From Corynebacterium sp. HMSC078H07 (GTDB lineage: Bacteria > Actinomycetota > Actinomycetes > Mycobacteriales > Mycobacteriaceae), in assembly GCF_001812805.1 (NCBI RefSeq), contig NZ_KV810485.1, positions 1-64,000 on the forward strand: a stretch of DNA of 64,000 nucleotides. Direction: 5' to 3'. Within the stretch, counting starts at the first letter, position 1; each line of letters opens with the position of its first letter. Below, one piece after another: positions 35,924 through 44,855 of the stretch. The translations under genes were made by a program, and so were the position numbers. The notes beneath the pieces are model-generated. The model did no database searches. It was not told the origin of the DNA and worked only from the letters and a program-made list of their open reading frames with translations.

Positions 35924-36556
35924 CTAAGCCGGCCAGATTCCAGAGGTTCCGCGGCGGTGCGAGCCCACGAGGTGGGCATCGACCATGCCGATGGCCTCCA
36001 TGAGAGAAAAGCACGTTACCGGGCCGACAAACTTGAAACCAGCTTTCTTGAGAGCCTTGGACATGTCTTGAGCTTCCTGCGTGTATTTGGGGATATCTTC
36101 CTCCCGCTCAGGTGCGATGGTCTCCTCTGGGAGGAAGCTCCATATAAACTCATCGAGCCCGCCTTCCTCGCGCAAGGCCACCGTGGCCTTGGCGTTGGTG
36201 AGCACAGAGGTAATCTTCAGCCGGTTGCGGATAATGCGCTCATTGTCCATGAGACGTTCAACTTCTTCGTCACCAAAGCTGGCGAGTAAATCCGCATCAA
36301 ATCCAACAAAGGCCTCGCGAAAAGCCTCCCGCTTGCGCAACACAAGCTCCCAGCTCAATCCAGCTTGAAAGCCCTCGAGGCATAGGCGCTCCAGCAAGCC
36401 TGATTCTTCGTGGATGGGCATACCCCATTCCGTGTCGTAATAGTGTTTGAGGAGCGGTGAGGCCACTGCCCATGCAGGGCGGCCGAGGCCGTCTCCGTCG
36501 TACACCAGTCCCGTGTCATTCGTCATCTCTGTATTCGTCATCTCTGTAACAGTCAT
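35924..36556 (-). CDS. tag: DNA-3-methyladenine glycosylase I
   Basis: 210 residues. Excises 3-methyladenine from alkylated DNA. Helix-hairpin-helix glycosylase with Tag signatures: HYYDTEWGMPIHEE, LERLCLEGFQAGLSWELVLRKREAFREAF, and the zinc-snap-type segment GPVTCFSLMEAIGMVDAHLVGSHRR. The N-terminal TEMTN is encoded twice by a perfect 15-base tandem repeat, giving three in-frame ATGs (36556, 36541, 36526); which is used is uncertain. Paired with ogt, another alkylation-repair gene. Confidence 0.93.
   Translation of the reverse strand: MTVTEMTNTEMTNDTGLVYDGDGLGRPAWAVASPLLKHYYDTEWGMPIHEESGLLERLCLEGFQAGLSWELVLRKREAFREAFVGFDADLLASFGDEEVERLMDNERIIRNRLKITSVLTNAKATVALREEGGLDEFIWSFLPEETIAPEREEDIPKYTQEAQDMSKALKKAGFKFVGPVTCFSLMEAIGMVDAHLVGSHRRGTSGIWPA
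36518..36547 (-). repeat. 15-base perfect tandem duplication in the tag start region
   Basis: ATTCGTCATCTCTGT occurs twice head to tail (36518-36532 and 36533-36547). It lies inside the first codons of tag and duplicates a start codon with its upstream context. Confidence 0.95.
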
Positions 36557-36580
36557 ACCTTCTTAGACTGCGCACACCTC

Positions 36581-37132
36581 TCAACGGTTCCCGCTGGAGA
36601 GCTCTCGACTGTGGCGTTCTTCAAGCTCTAAGAGGAATTTCTTGGTTTCTGGGCCGCCACGGTAAGCGCCAATGTGACCGTCCGCGCGCACCACGCGGTG
36701 ACAGGGAACTACGATGGGCAGCGGGTTGGTGGCGCAGGCACTACCCGCTGCACGTACCGCACCTTCGCTTCCCGCTGCCTGGGCTAGCTGGGCATACGTC
36801 CAGCGCGTGCCATAGGGAATGCTTCTTAGCGCATGCTGGGCGCGGCTGCGGAAGGTGAGTGGGGGAGTGGGGACGTCGACAAGCAGCTCAAAACTCTTTC
36901 GGTTCCCGGCGAAGTACTCGGCGAGTTGCCGGGAGGCGTCGTTGAGCACCGTCAACGCTGTGTCCTCACACTGATCGTTGTGGGCAAGCGCAGATTCCGT
37001 GGCATGAGTGGCTTTCGTGGCCGTGTTGAGGACCGGTTCCTCGGAAGAAAAATACACGTGGGACAAGCCCTGAGCGCTCGCGACGAGGGTAAGCGGGCCA
37101 ACTGGTGAATCCACGGTGAGCCAAGTGCACAT
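36581..37132 (-). CDS. ogt: Methylated-DNA-protein-cysteine methyltransferase
   Basis: 183 residues from the ATG at 37130-37132 (AAAGGA ten bases upstream). Suicide repair of O6-methylguanine. The active-site IVVPCHRVV cysteine, the helix-turn-helix IPYGTRWTYAQLAQAAGSEGAVRAAG and the GAYRGGPETKKFLLELE tail are all present. A long reading frame further upstream overlaps the divergent doxX promoter and is not used. 24 bases after it tag begins its upstream region, so the two repair genes may share a transcript. Confidence 0.93.
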   Translation of the reverse strand: MCTWLTVDSPVGPLTLVASAQGLSHVYFSSEEPVLNTATKATHATESALAHNDQCEDTALTVLNDASRQLAEYFAGNRKSFELLVDVPTPPLTFRSRAQHALRSIPYGTRWTYAQLAQAAGSEGAVRAAGSACATNPLPIVVPCHRVVRADGHIGAYRGGPETKKFLLELEERHSRELSSGNR

Positions 37133-37171
37133 GGTGTGGGAGTCCTTTCGTGGGGCAGTGGGCATCCAGGG

Positions 37172-37177
37172 TAGTCT
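37172..37177 (+). promoter_or_regulatory. -10 box TAGTCT of leaderless doxX
   Basis: TAGTCT, seven bases (ATGAAGC), then the doxX ATG. The preceding ATG in the spacer is out of frame. Confidence 0.6.
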
Positions 37178-37184
37178 ATGAAGC

Positions 37185-37598
37185 ATGAATCGACCCGCCG
37201 TTCGCGATGCCGCACTGCTCATCCTCCGCGCAGTGCTGGGAATCATCTTTGTGGCACACGGCGTGGACAAAATGTTTTTTACCGGTATGGATGAAACCAC
37301 CGGACAATTTTCTGCACTGGGCATTCCGCAGCCGCAGTTGTCGGCCTACTTGGCCAGCATCGCGGAAATGATTGGTGGGGCGGCCCTCGTCGTGGGGTTG
37401 CTCACCACGTTTGTGGCAGGTGCATTGGCCCTTCTTATGGCCTGTGCCCTGTATTTTGTCCACTTGGGCAATGGGCTCTTTAGCGCAGATGGCGGCATTG
37501 AATACCCGCTGGTTCTCATCGTGTCTCTGCTCATGATCGTCGTGTTCGGCTCCGGCCGTGCCAGCGTAGATGGAGTGTTGAGCCGTGCTGACGCATGA
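37185..37598 (+). CDS. DoxX family membrane protein
   Basis: 137 residues, four membrane helices: LLILRAVLGIIFVAHGVDKM, a second around IAEMIGGAALVVGLLTTF, a third ALALLMACALYFVHL and a fourth LVLIVSLLMIVVFGSG. DoxX proteins are linked to thiol-redox and envelope oxidative-stress handling in mycobacteria (DoxX-SodA-SseA). Its end overlaps the next gene by 14 bases, pointing to a joint function. Confidence 0.9.
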   Translation: MNRPAVRDAALLILRAVLGIIFVAHGVDKMFFTGMDETTGQFSALGIPQPQLSAYLASIAEMIGGAALVVGLLTTFVAGALALLMACALYFVHLGNGLFSADGGIEYPLVLIVSLLMIVVFGSGRASVDGVLSRADA

Positions 37599-38274
37599 GC
37601 AAGTGCAGGCGGCTATTTCCGCACAGCTTGATGGTGAAGTCCCTCAATTGTCACCAGACGTTATCGATGCCCATGTTTCTGGCTGTGCGGAGTGTGCTGC
37701 ATTCCGGGATAAGGCTGCTGCGTTGTCGCGGTCGCTGAGTCAAGTGGAACCGGCTGGGGCACCACCCCGAGATTTGTCTGAAGTGATCCTCGCCGGTGTG
37801 GAACCGGAATGGCAGCGCGCCTCCAGTGCTCGTCAGGCGTCACTAACGCTGGCACGGGTAAGCCTTGGTGCCCTGTCCGCTGTTTTTCTCGTATGGGCCG
37901 TCGTGGTTGTGGTGAGTGCTTCCGGCCTGACCACCACTGGCACAGAGGGAACCCTAGCGGAAGGCGCGGACCCAGAGCGGGCCCGCCTGCTCATGGAAGC
38001 AGCCGCGTTGCGTTTCGGTCTGGCTAGTGGATTAGGTTTTGCCGCATGGCGTCCGGCATCGGCGCCTGGCCTGTTGCCGGTGGCCTGCACCATGTTTGCC
38101 TTCCTCTTTGGATTCACCATGCGCGACATCGCCTTGGGCACCGTGGGCGCTGGACAGATCTACATTCTCATCGCTACTGGTTTGGCTGCTGCCGGACTTG
38201 GCTGGGCGTGGGCCGCAGACCGAGGCTTTGTGTTGCGCGATGTGTACCGCGCGCTTACTGCGAGCCCCCGCTAG
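37585..38274 (+). CDS. Putative anti-sigma-like zinc-finger membrane protein (zf-HC2)
   Basis: 229 residues from a GTG inside the doxX end. The N-terminal 40 residues hold the zinc-finger pattern H-x3-C-x2-C (HVSGCAECAAF), typical of the anti-sigma zf-HC2 fold. Then come about five to six membrane helices (from about 92 on: LARVSLGALSAVFLVWAVVVVV, GLGFAAW, LLPVACTMFAFLFGF, IYILIATGLAAAGLGWAWA). No sigma-factor gene is adjacent, so a classical anti-sigma role cannot be shown. It may sense redox state together with DoxX (inference). Confidence 0.75.
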   Translation: MLTHEQVQAAISAQLDGEVPQLSPDVIDAHVSGCAECAAFRDKAAALSRSLSQVEPAGAPPRDLSEVILAGVEPEWQRASSARQASLTLARVSLGALSAVFLVWAVVVVVSASGLTTTGTEGTLAEGADPERARLLMEAAALRFGLASGLGFAAWRPASAPGLLPVACTMFAFLFGFTMRDIALGTVGAGQIYILIATGLAAAGLGWAWAADRGFVLRDVYRALTASPR

Positions 38275-38277
38275 GGA

Positions 38278-39882
38278 CTAGGTCCACGACGGTAGCCACA
38301 TCATCGACTGATACCAGGACTCGGGAATCATGAATCCGTAGAGGATAGGGGAGAAGTACGCGAACATGGCTACCACCAGCGCGGCATAGCACACTGTGAG
38401 GAAGGTGCCCAGGGGGACCGCGGAGCCAAAGAGCGACGTAATCCACGGCCATGTGAGTTCGCGTCCACGACCAATCATCTGACCCAAAGCGAGGGCGATA
38501 AGCACGATGACAAAGGGGATAAAAGCCGTGGCATAGAAGAAGTACATCTGGCGGTCAAAAACCATGAGCCACGGCAAGAAACCGGCTGCCGCGCCCACGA
38601 GTGGAACAAGGAAAGCTCGGTTGCGGCGCACGAGGAGCGACCACAGGCCCCACAGCACAGCGGGGATCACCAGCCACCAAATGGCGGGAGTACCAAAGAG
38701 GAACAGCATCTTGCGGCACTCGCCACCTCCCCGGCAGGTGAGGTCGGTGGAGGAATAATAGAGAATGGGGCGTGCTGCCACCAGCCAGGCCCACGGCTTG
38801 GAGTCCCACGGGTGGCTGTGGCCGCCTGAGGATGTCAGCGAGGCGTGAAACTCCAGCACAGAGGTGTGGTAGTAGAACCAGCCAGCGATAGGCTCGGGGA
38901 GGTGAAGGAGCCAGGATCCCTCCTCAATGGTGCCGTCGACCTTGGCGTGACGGTATACAGCAGTTTCATCGGCGAACCACGCGCGCCATGACCACGCATA
39001 GAGTGCTACCGGCACAGCAACAAGGGAGGCCAGTGCCGCCGGGGTATCGCGAATCAGGGTGCCCACGACATAGCGGCGAACACCGTATAGGCGGCGCAGG
39101 GCCAGATCGGAAAAGACGCTCATGAGCCCGAAGAACATGATGTAGTACAGGCCTGACCACTTCACCGACAGAGTAAGTCCCAAGAAAACGCCGGCGGTGA
39201 AGCGCCACCAACGGAAACCAAAACGCGGGCCGAAGTCGGACGTTCCCATCGTCCCGTTCACAAAGGCGGTGTGCAGACGCTCACGCATCTGCTGGTGATC
39301 GCGCGCCAGCGCCCACGCGGCAGCGACGACGAAGAAGACCTGGAAAATATCGAGCATGCCGAACTTCGAGGACACCAGCAGCACACCATCACATACTGCT
39401 AGGAGACCCGCCAGGAAACCTACCTGCCAGGAACCAGAAAGACGGCGAGCCAGCGCCATGGTGAGCAGCACGGTACCGACGCCAAAGAGTGCGGTCATAC
39501 AACGCCAGCCCAGCGGTGTATAGCCAAAGACTGATTCGGAGAGCGCCACAATTTGCTTGGCTAGCGGCGGGTGTACCACAAGGCCGTATCCAGGATTGGA
39601 TTCGATGCCGCCCAAAAAGAGGTTGTGCCAGCTGGTGACCATGTCCCAGGCTTGAGGAACGTAGTGCTTCTCATCGAAGACCGGGGTTCCTTCAGACACA
39701 GGGCTGGTAAGGCCCGCGAAACGCGTGATGAACGCCAGCACGGCGATAATGGCCGTACTGATCGTGTCCGAACGGGTCCACACGTAGGGACGGGGTGCGG
39801 GCGGTGCTGGGCGCGCGTGGCGACCGGACACAGCCGTGCGGTCCTGTCGGACGGGTCGGGCGATGGACTCTGCGATACTCAC
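38278..39882 (-). CDS. pmt: Protein O-mannosyltransferase (GT39)
   Basis: 534 residues from a GTG at 39880-39882. Integral membrane GT-C glycosyltransferase moving mannose from polyprenyl-phosphate-mannose to Ser/Thr of Sec-exported proteins. The catalytic DE motif is in PVFDEKHYVPQAWDM in the first outside loop, followed by about eleven helices and a C-terminal extracytoplasmic end. Orthologue of Rv1002c and C. glutamicum Pmt, which modifies Rpf2 among others, encoded 9 kb away. Divergent to rsmI with overlapping promoters. Confidence 0.93.
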   Translation of the reverse strand: MSIAESIARPVRQDRTAVSGRHARPAPPAPRPYVWTRSDTISTAIIAVLAFITRFAGLTSPVSEGTPVFDEKHYVPQAWDMVTSWHNLFLGGIESNPGYGLVVHPPLAKQIVALSESVFGYTPLGWRCMTALFGVGTVLLTMALARRLSGSWQVGFLAGLLAVCDGVLLVSSKFGMLDIFQVFFVVAAAWALARDHQQMRERLHTAFVNGTMGTSDFGPRFGFRWWRFTAGVFLGLTLSVKWSGLYYIMFFGLMSVFSDLALRRLYGVRRYVVGTLIRDTPAALASLVAVPVALYAWSWRAWFADETAVYRHAKVDGTIEEGSWLLHLPEPIAGWFYYHTSVLEFHASLTSSGGHSHPWDSKPWAWLVAARPILYYSSTDLTCRGGGECRKMLFLFGTPAIWWLVIPAVLWGLWSLLVRRNRAFLVPLVGAAAGFLPWLMVFDRQMYFFYATAFIPFVIVLIALALGQMIGRGRELTWPWITSLFGSAVPLGTFLTVCYAALVVAMFAYFSPILYGFMIPESWYQSMMWLPSWT

Positions 39883-39889
39883 TCGGAAG

Positions 39890-39899
39890 AGTTTAGCGT
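39890..39899. promoter_or_regulatory. Overlapping divergent -10 boxes for pmt and rsmI
   Basis: AGTTTAGCGT contains TAAACT on the minus strand (39890-39895) and TAGCGT on the plus strand (39894-39899), sharing two bases. The pmt GTG is exactly seven bases away; an ATG for rsmI (39909) is nine bases away. Confidence 0.65.
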
Positions 39900-39920
39900 G
39901 CGTGTGCCATGCTGGGGAGT

Positions 39921-40772
39921 ATGAGTCTTCAGCTTGAACCTTTGCCGCGCGGTGTCATTCTCGCCGCGACACCCCTGGGCAATCCTGGTGATGCGTCCGC
40001 ACGCCTCATTCAGGCCTTGAGCCATGCCGATATTATTGCCGCGGAAGATACCCGCCGCGTGCGGAATCTGGCCGCTGCCTTAGGGGCGGAGATCCGCGGC
40101 AAGGTGGTCTCCAATTTTGACCATAACGAGGCGGAACGCTCCCGCATGCTCGTGGACGCTGCCCGCACGGGCACGGTTCTCGTCGTCTCAGACGCCGGCA
40201 TGCCGCTCGTGTCCGACCCTGGCCACTCCATTGTGGATGCTGCCGTGGAGGCAGGGGTTCCGGTCACCTGCTTCCCGGGACCTTCGGCAGTGCCTACCGC
40301 TTTGGCGCTCTCAGGTCTGGGTGTCGGGCACTTCCTTTTCGATGCCTTCCCTCCGCGCAAGCCCGGACCCCGCAAGGCGTGGCTGGAGTCTTTGGTCGGT
40401 GAGCGCCGCGCGATTGCCTTCTTTGAGTCGCCTCACCGCCTGGCGCAGACGCTTGCCGACGCCTCCTTAATCCTCGGCGCCGAACGCCGCGCTGCCGTCT
40501 GCCGCGAGCTGACGAAGACCTACGAAGAGATTAAGCGTGGCACCTTGGGCGAGCTCGCGGAGTGGGCCGAAGAGAATGCGCGAGGAGAAATCACCGTGGT
40601 CATCGAAGGCGGCGCAGCCGAACCGGCCTCGCTGGACGAGCTCGTCGCGCAGGTCCGCGCCGAAGTAGATCGCGGTGTGCGCGCTAAGGATGCGTGCAAG
40701 CAGGTGGCCGCCGGTACCGAGTGGTCAAACCGCGAGGTGTATGACGCGTATCTTGCTGCCCGCGACGAGTAG
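39921..40772 (+). CDS. rsmI: 16S rRNA (cytidine1402-2'-O)-methyltransferase
   Basis: 283 residues from the ATG at 39921 (GGGGAG just before it); the ATG at 39909 adds four residues and fits the -10 box spacing better. Class III methyltransferase: GVILAATPLGNPGDASARL, AAEDTRRVRNLA, VSDAGMPLVSDPG, PGPSAVPTALALSGLG and FFESPHRLAQTL. The C-terminal RsmI extension (KDACKQVAAGTEWSNREVYDAYL) is present. Same order as Rv1002c-Rv1003. Confidence 0.95.
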   Translation: MSLQLEPLPRGVILAATPLGNPGDASARLIQALSHADIIAAEDTRRVRNLAAALGAEIRGKVVSNFDHNEAERSRMLVDAARTGTVLVVSDAGMPLVSDPGHSIVDAAVEAGVPVTCFPGPSAVPTALALSGLGVGHFLFDAFPPRKPGPRKAWLESLVGERRAIAFFESPHRLAQTLADASLILGAERRAAVCRELTKTYEEIKRGTLGELAEWAEENARGEITVVIEGGAAEPASLDELVAQVRAEVDRGVRAKDACKQVAAGTEWSNREVYDAYLAARDE

Positions 40773-41063
40773 TGGCCGTGAATGTGGGCTTGTCCAGCAC
40801 TGACGCATGATGGTGAGCACAGTCTCTTTTACGTCAATTGTTATTGCTTCGTTATAGATCTCGCCTGTGTTTGCTCTGTGCGTTGGCCTAAAATCCGCCG
40901 TCAGCTGCGCAGTCGCAGGTGGATGATGGTCTGAAACGGGGATTGGGGAGACGTCGGAAAGCGCAGGCTGGGGCGCCCACTCCAGGCATAACGGCGGGGT
41001 ACAGTGCATTTTACCTGTCTTGCAGGTTGACTAGTTGGTGGCATAACACCAAGGTCTGAAGCT
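40773..41063. other. Intergenic region with betP promoter
   Basis: 291 bases. Contains a small ACCTG-TCTTG-CAGGT hairpin at about 41018-41032 and the AT-rich stretch ACGTCAATTGTTATTGC near 40832. No gene and no clear terminator for rsmI. betP expression is osmotically controlled in C. glutamicum; no specific operator can be assigned here. Confidence 0.5.
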
Positions 41064-42911
41064 ATGACAGACTCGACCAATGCAGACAACCTAAAGGACA
41101 CGGAGGTGTCGTCGGCCGTCCCGAGCGGAGCTAGCTCCCCGAGCGCGGTGGACGACTACCACACTGTTGATGAGCGCCTCGAGGCTGCCTCGGCCACGAG
41201 CCAGCTCCAAGACATGCTCACCAACAAGTCCTTCAACCCTGAGGCCCACGCGGTTCCGGCAGAGGAGAAGGACACGGAGGACGACAAGTTCGGCCCCGGC
41301 GGTATTGACTCGCCGATCGATTGGACCATCGTCAGCTTCGCCGGCATCCTCATCGCCGCCATCGTGGCATGGGGACTGGCGGCACCGGATAACTTTGGTA
41401 CCTTCGCCAGCAACGCGTTGAACTTTGTGGTCAACGACTTCGGTTGGGCCTACGTGCTCTTCGGCACCATCTTCGTCGTCTTCGTGCTCTTCATTGCGCT
41501 GTCGAAATTCGGCACCATCCGCTTGGGTGAAATTAATGAAGAACCCGAGTTCACCACGGTGTCGTGGATTGCCATGATGTTCGCCGCTGGTATGGGCATT
41601 GGTCTGATGTTCTATGGTGCGTCCGAGCCGCTCAACTATTTCAAGAACGGCGTTCCCGGCCACGGTGAACATGAAGTCGGTACCTCCATGGCCACTGCCA
41701 TGTTCCACTGGACGCTGCACCCATGGGCGGTTTACGCCATTGTGGGTCTGGCCATTGCGTACTCCACCTTCCGCATCGGCCGCAAGCAGCTGCTGAGCCA
41801 GGCCTTTGTGCCGCTCATTGGTCAGCGCAATGCTGACGGTGCCGTGGGCAAGCTCATTGATATCCTCGCCATTTTTGCCACCGTCTTCGGTACCGCCTGC
41901 TCCCTAGGCCTCGGCGCTACTCAGATCCAGGCAGGCCTCGAGGCTTCTGGTCTCATTGAGAATCCTTCCCAGAGCGTGGTCATTGGCATCGTTCTCGTGC
42001 TGACCCTAGCCTTCATCCTGTCCGCGATGTCCGGTGTGGGTAAGGGGATTCAGTACCTGTCCAACGCCAACATGATCCTGGCTGCCCTACTGGCCATCTT
42101 CGTGTTCATCCTGGGCCCCACGGTGACGATTCTCAACCAGATCCCTGGTTCCATTGGTAACTACTTGGCCAACTTCACCGAGATGATCGCTCGCACCGCC
42201 GAGTCCAACAACGGTACTGCTGGTGAGTGGCTATCCACGTGGACCATCTTCTACTGGGCGTGGTGGGTCTCGTGGTCCCCGTTCGTCGGCATGTTCCTGG
42301 CCCGCATTTCCCGCGGTCGCTCCGTACGCGAGTTCTGCATCGGCGTGCTTCTCGTTCCGGCTGGTGTGTCCACCGTATGGTTCGCCATCTTCGGCGGCAC
42401 CGCCATTCATATGGAGCAGAATGGCAATTCCATCTCTGGTGACTCCGCGGAGCAGGAGCTGTTTAACCTACTGCAGAACCTGCCTGGTGGCTTCATCGCT
42501 GGCATCGTCGCCGCAATCCTGCTGGCTACCTTCTTCATTACGTCGGCAGACTCCGCGTCCACCGTCATGGGTTCCATGTCCCAGTCTGGTGCCACCACCG
42601 CTAAGCCGTGGCTGTCCGCTGTCTGGGGCGTGCTCACCGCGGCGGTTGGCCTGACCCTGCTGCTCTCGAGCGAGGATTCCCTGTCCAACCTGCAGAATGT
42701 CACTATCGTGGCAGCCCTGCCCTTCCTCTTCATCGTCGTCGGTCTCATGTTTGCTATCTACAAGGACTTGAGCAACGACGTCATCTACAAGGAATACCGC
42801 GAATCCCAGGCCTTCCAGCGCAAGCTGGCTCGTGAGCGTCGTCTGCACCGCGAGTTCCAGCGCGAACAGGCCTACAAGGAGCGCCGCCGCCAGCACAAGC
42901 CGAAGCACTAA
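41064..42911 (+). CDS. betP: Glycine betaine/Na+ symporter BetP
   Basis: 615 residues, BCCT family. Twelve membrane helices flanked by an acidic N-terminal extension (about 1-75) and a very basic C-terminal helix (about 562-615: [19 protein letters not shown] and so on), the osmosensing domain of C. glutamicum BetP. Glycine-rich unwound helix [16 protein letters not shown] and the betaine box [17 protein letters not shown] with three Trp are intact, as is [11 protein letters not shown] for sodium. Very close to BetP from memory over most of its length. Takes up betaine at high osmolarity. Confidence 0.96.
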   Translation: MTDSTNADNLKDTEVSSAVPSGASSPSAVDDYHTVDERLEAASATSQLQDMLTNKSFNPEAHAVPAEEKDTEDDKFGPGGIDSPIDWTIVSFAGILIAAIVAWGLAAPDNFGTFASNALNFVVNDFGWAYVLFGTIFVVFVLFIALSKFGTIRLGEINEEPEFTTVSWIAMMFAAGMGIGLMFYGASEPLNYFKNGVPGHGEHEVGTSMATAMFHWTLHPWAVYAIVGLAIAYSTFRIGRKQLLSQAFVPLIGQRNADGAVGKLIDILAIFATVFGTACSLGLGATQIQAGLEASGLIENPSQSVVIGIVLVLTLAFILSAMSGVGKGIQYLSNANMILAALLAIFVFILGPTVTILNQIPGSIGNYLANFTEMIARTAESNNGTAGEWLSTWTIFYWAWWVSWSPFVGMFLARISRGRSVREFCIGVLLVPAGVSTVWFAIFGGTAIHMEQNGNSISGDSAEQELFNLLQNLPGGFIAGIVAAILLATFFITSADSASTVMGSMSQSGATTAKPWLSAVWGVLTAAVGLTLLLSSEDSLSNLQNVTIVAALPFLFIVVGLMFAIYKDLSNDVIYKEYRESQAFQRKLARERRLHREFQREQAYKERRRQHKPKH

Positions 42912-42943
42912 CGCTTAAAGCCCTGGCGAAGAATCGCCCGTCA

Positions 42944-42967
42944 AGCGCCTCGCTGCGCGCTCTTTTT
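42944..42967 (+). terminator. Terminator after betP
   Basis: AGCGC (42944-42948) with GCGCT (42957-42961), then CTTTTT. Short GC stem with a five-U tract. Confidence 0.7.
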
Positions 42968-43001
42968 ACACCCCCTCACTGCACGTACGGTGAGGGGGTG
43001 T
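42968..43001. other. 12-bp perfect hairpin abutting the metG promoter
   Basis: ACACCCCCTCAC (42968-42979) and GTGAGGGGGTGT (42990-43001), loop of ten bases, ending five bases before the metG -10 box. No U-tract follows in either direction. Confidence 0.7.
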
Positions 43002-43005
43002 TCGA

Positions 43006-43011
43006 TAGAGT
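43006..43011 (+). promoter_or_regulatory. -10 box TAGAGT of leaderless metG
   Basis: TAGAGT, seven bases (AGAGGGC), then the ATG of metG. Confidence 0.62.
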
Positions 43012-43018
43012 AGAGGGC

Positions 43019-44851
43019 ATGACTGAGACAGTTGTCGTTAATGTTGCTTGGCCTTACGCCAACGGACCCCGCCACATCGGACACGTGGCGGGCTTCGGCG
43101 TTCCTTCAGATGTGTTTGCCCGCTTCCAACGAATGCGCGGAAATGATGTTCTCATGGTCTCCGGTACCGATGAACACGGCACCCCGCTGCTCGTTCAGGC
43201 GGACAAGGAAGGCGTGACCGTCCGCGAGCTGGCGGACCGCTACAACCGTCAGATTGTTACCGACTTGGCTGGGCTCGGTCTGTCTTATGACCTTTTTACC
43301 CGCACCACCACGCGCAACCACTACGCGGTAGTGCAGGAGCTGTTCAAGGGTCTCTACGAGAACGGCTACATGATTAAGGAAACCACCAAGGGTGCCATTT
43401 CACCTTCCACGGGCCGTACCTTGCCGGACCGCTACATTGAAGGCACCTGTCCTATTTGTGGCGCCGATGGTGCCCGCGGTGACCAGTGCGATGAGTGTGG
43501 CAACCAGCTCGATCCGGTGGACCTCATCAACCCCGTGTCCAAAATTAACGGCGAAACACCGGAATTCATTGAGACCGAGCACTTCCTGCTCGACCTTCCC
43601 TCCGTCAAGGATGCGCTTGAGGAGTGGCTCAAGACCCGTGAGGATTGGCGCCCGAACGTACTGAAGTTCTCCCTCAACCTGCTGGAGGATATGCGCCCGC
43701 GCACCATGACCCGCGATATTGACTGGGGTATTCCAATTCCGGTTGAGGGCTGGCAGGACAACGGCGCGAAGAAGCTATACGTGTGGTTCGATGCCGTCAT
43801 CGGCTACCTGTCCTCCTCCATTGAGTGGGCCCACCGCACCGGCAACCCGGATGCGTGGAAGCAGTACTGGCAGAACCCGGAGGCTCGCCACTACTACTTC
43901 CAAGGCAAAGACAACATCACCTTTCACTCTCAGATTTGGCCAGCCCAGTTGCTGGGTTATGCCGGCAAGGGAGCCAAGGGCGGCGAGGTACACGCGTATG
44001 GTGAGTTGAACCTGCCCACGGAAATCGTCTCCTCGGAGTACCTGACTATGTCGGGATCCAAGTTCTCCTCCTCCAAGGGCGTGGTCATCTACGTCAAGGA
44101 CTTCCTTAAGGAGTTTGGTCCGGATGCCCTGCGCTACTTCATTGCGGTGGCTGGACCTGAAAACAATGACACCGACTTCACCTGGGATGAGTTCGTCCGC
44201 CGTATCAACAATGAGCTGGCGAATGGCTGGGGCAACCTGGTCAACCGCACTGTGTCCATGGCGTTCAAGAACTTCGGCGAAGTACCTGCACCGGCCGCTC
44301 TGGAACAGGCCGATAAGGATATTTTGGCGCTGTCTGAGGAGACCTTCGCCACCGCCGCGGAGTTCCTCGAGCAGTCCAAGTTCAAGCAGGCCATGACCGC
44401 CATCATGCACGTTGTCGGTGAGGCCAATGCCTACGTTGCCGCCATGGAACCGTGGAAGCTGGCCAAGGATGAGACCCAGCGCGAGCGTCTGGCCACCGTC
44501 CTGTGGACAGCACTGCAGGTGGTGTCTGACTGCAACGTCATGCTCACACCTTTTCTGCCGTTTACCGCGCAGAAGGTGCACGAGACCCTAGGCCGTGAGG
44601 GCGAGTGGGCCGCGCAGCCACGTGTTGAGGACGTCGTTGACGATATTCCGGTTGAGCTCGTCGGCGTGAATCTCCCACCGGAGAACCACCCGTACCCGAT
44701 CATCACGGGTGATTACACGGGCCAGCAGGCAGTGTGGCAGCGCATCGATGTCACCCCCGGCACGGTGCTGCAGAAGCCGAAGCCACTCGTGGCCAAACTT
44801 GACCCTGAGCTCGGTGAGACCGGCCCGGAGTGGGCCCCAGTTCAGAAATAG
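43019..44851 (+). CDS. metG: Methionyl-tRNA synthetase
   Basis: 610 residues from the ATG at 43019. Class I synthetase: HIGH box in [16 protein letters not shown], a single zinc knuckle with four cysteines ([18 protein letters not shown]), [12 protein letters not shown], and the KMSKS loop as KFSSSKG. Anticodon-binding helical domain in the last 200 residues; the C-terminal EMAPII-like dimer domain is absent. Charges tRNA-Met. Followed 4 bases later by an MFS gene. Confidence 0.97.
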   Translation: MTETVVVNVAWPYANGPRHIGHVAGFGVPSDVFARFQRMRGNDVLMVSGTDEHGTPLLVQADKEGVTVRELADRYNRQIVTDLAGLGLSYDLFTRTTTRNHYAVVQELFKGLYENGYMIKETTKGAISPSTGRTLPDRYIEGTCPICGADGARGDQCDECGNQLDPVDLINPVSKINGETPEFIETEHFLLDLPSVKDALEEWLKTREDWRPNVLKFSLNLLEDMRPRTMTRDIDWGIPIPVEGWQDNGAKKLYVWFDAVIGYLSSSIEWAHRTGNPDAWKQYWQNPEARHYYFQGKDNITFHSQIWPAQLLGYAGKGAKGGEVHAYGELNLPTEIVSSEYLTMSGSKFSSSKGVVIYVKDFLKEFGPDALRYFIAVAGPENNDTDFTWDEFVRRINNELANGWGNLVNRTVSMAFKNFGEVPAPAALEQADKDILALSEETFATAAEFLEQSKFKQAMTAIMHVVGEANAYVAAMEPWKLAKDETQRERLATVLWTALQVVSDCNVMLTPFLPFTAQKVHETLGREGEWAAQPRVEDVVDDIPVELVGVNLPPENHPYPIITGDYTGQQAVWQRIDVTPGTVLQKPKPLVAKLDPELGETGPEWAPVQK

Positions 44852-44855
44852 TTTG

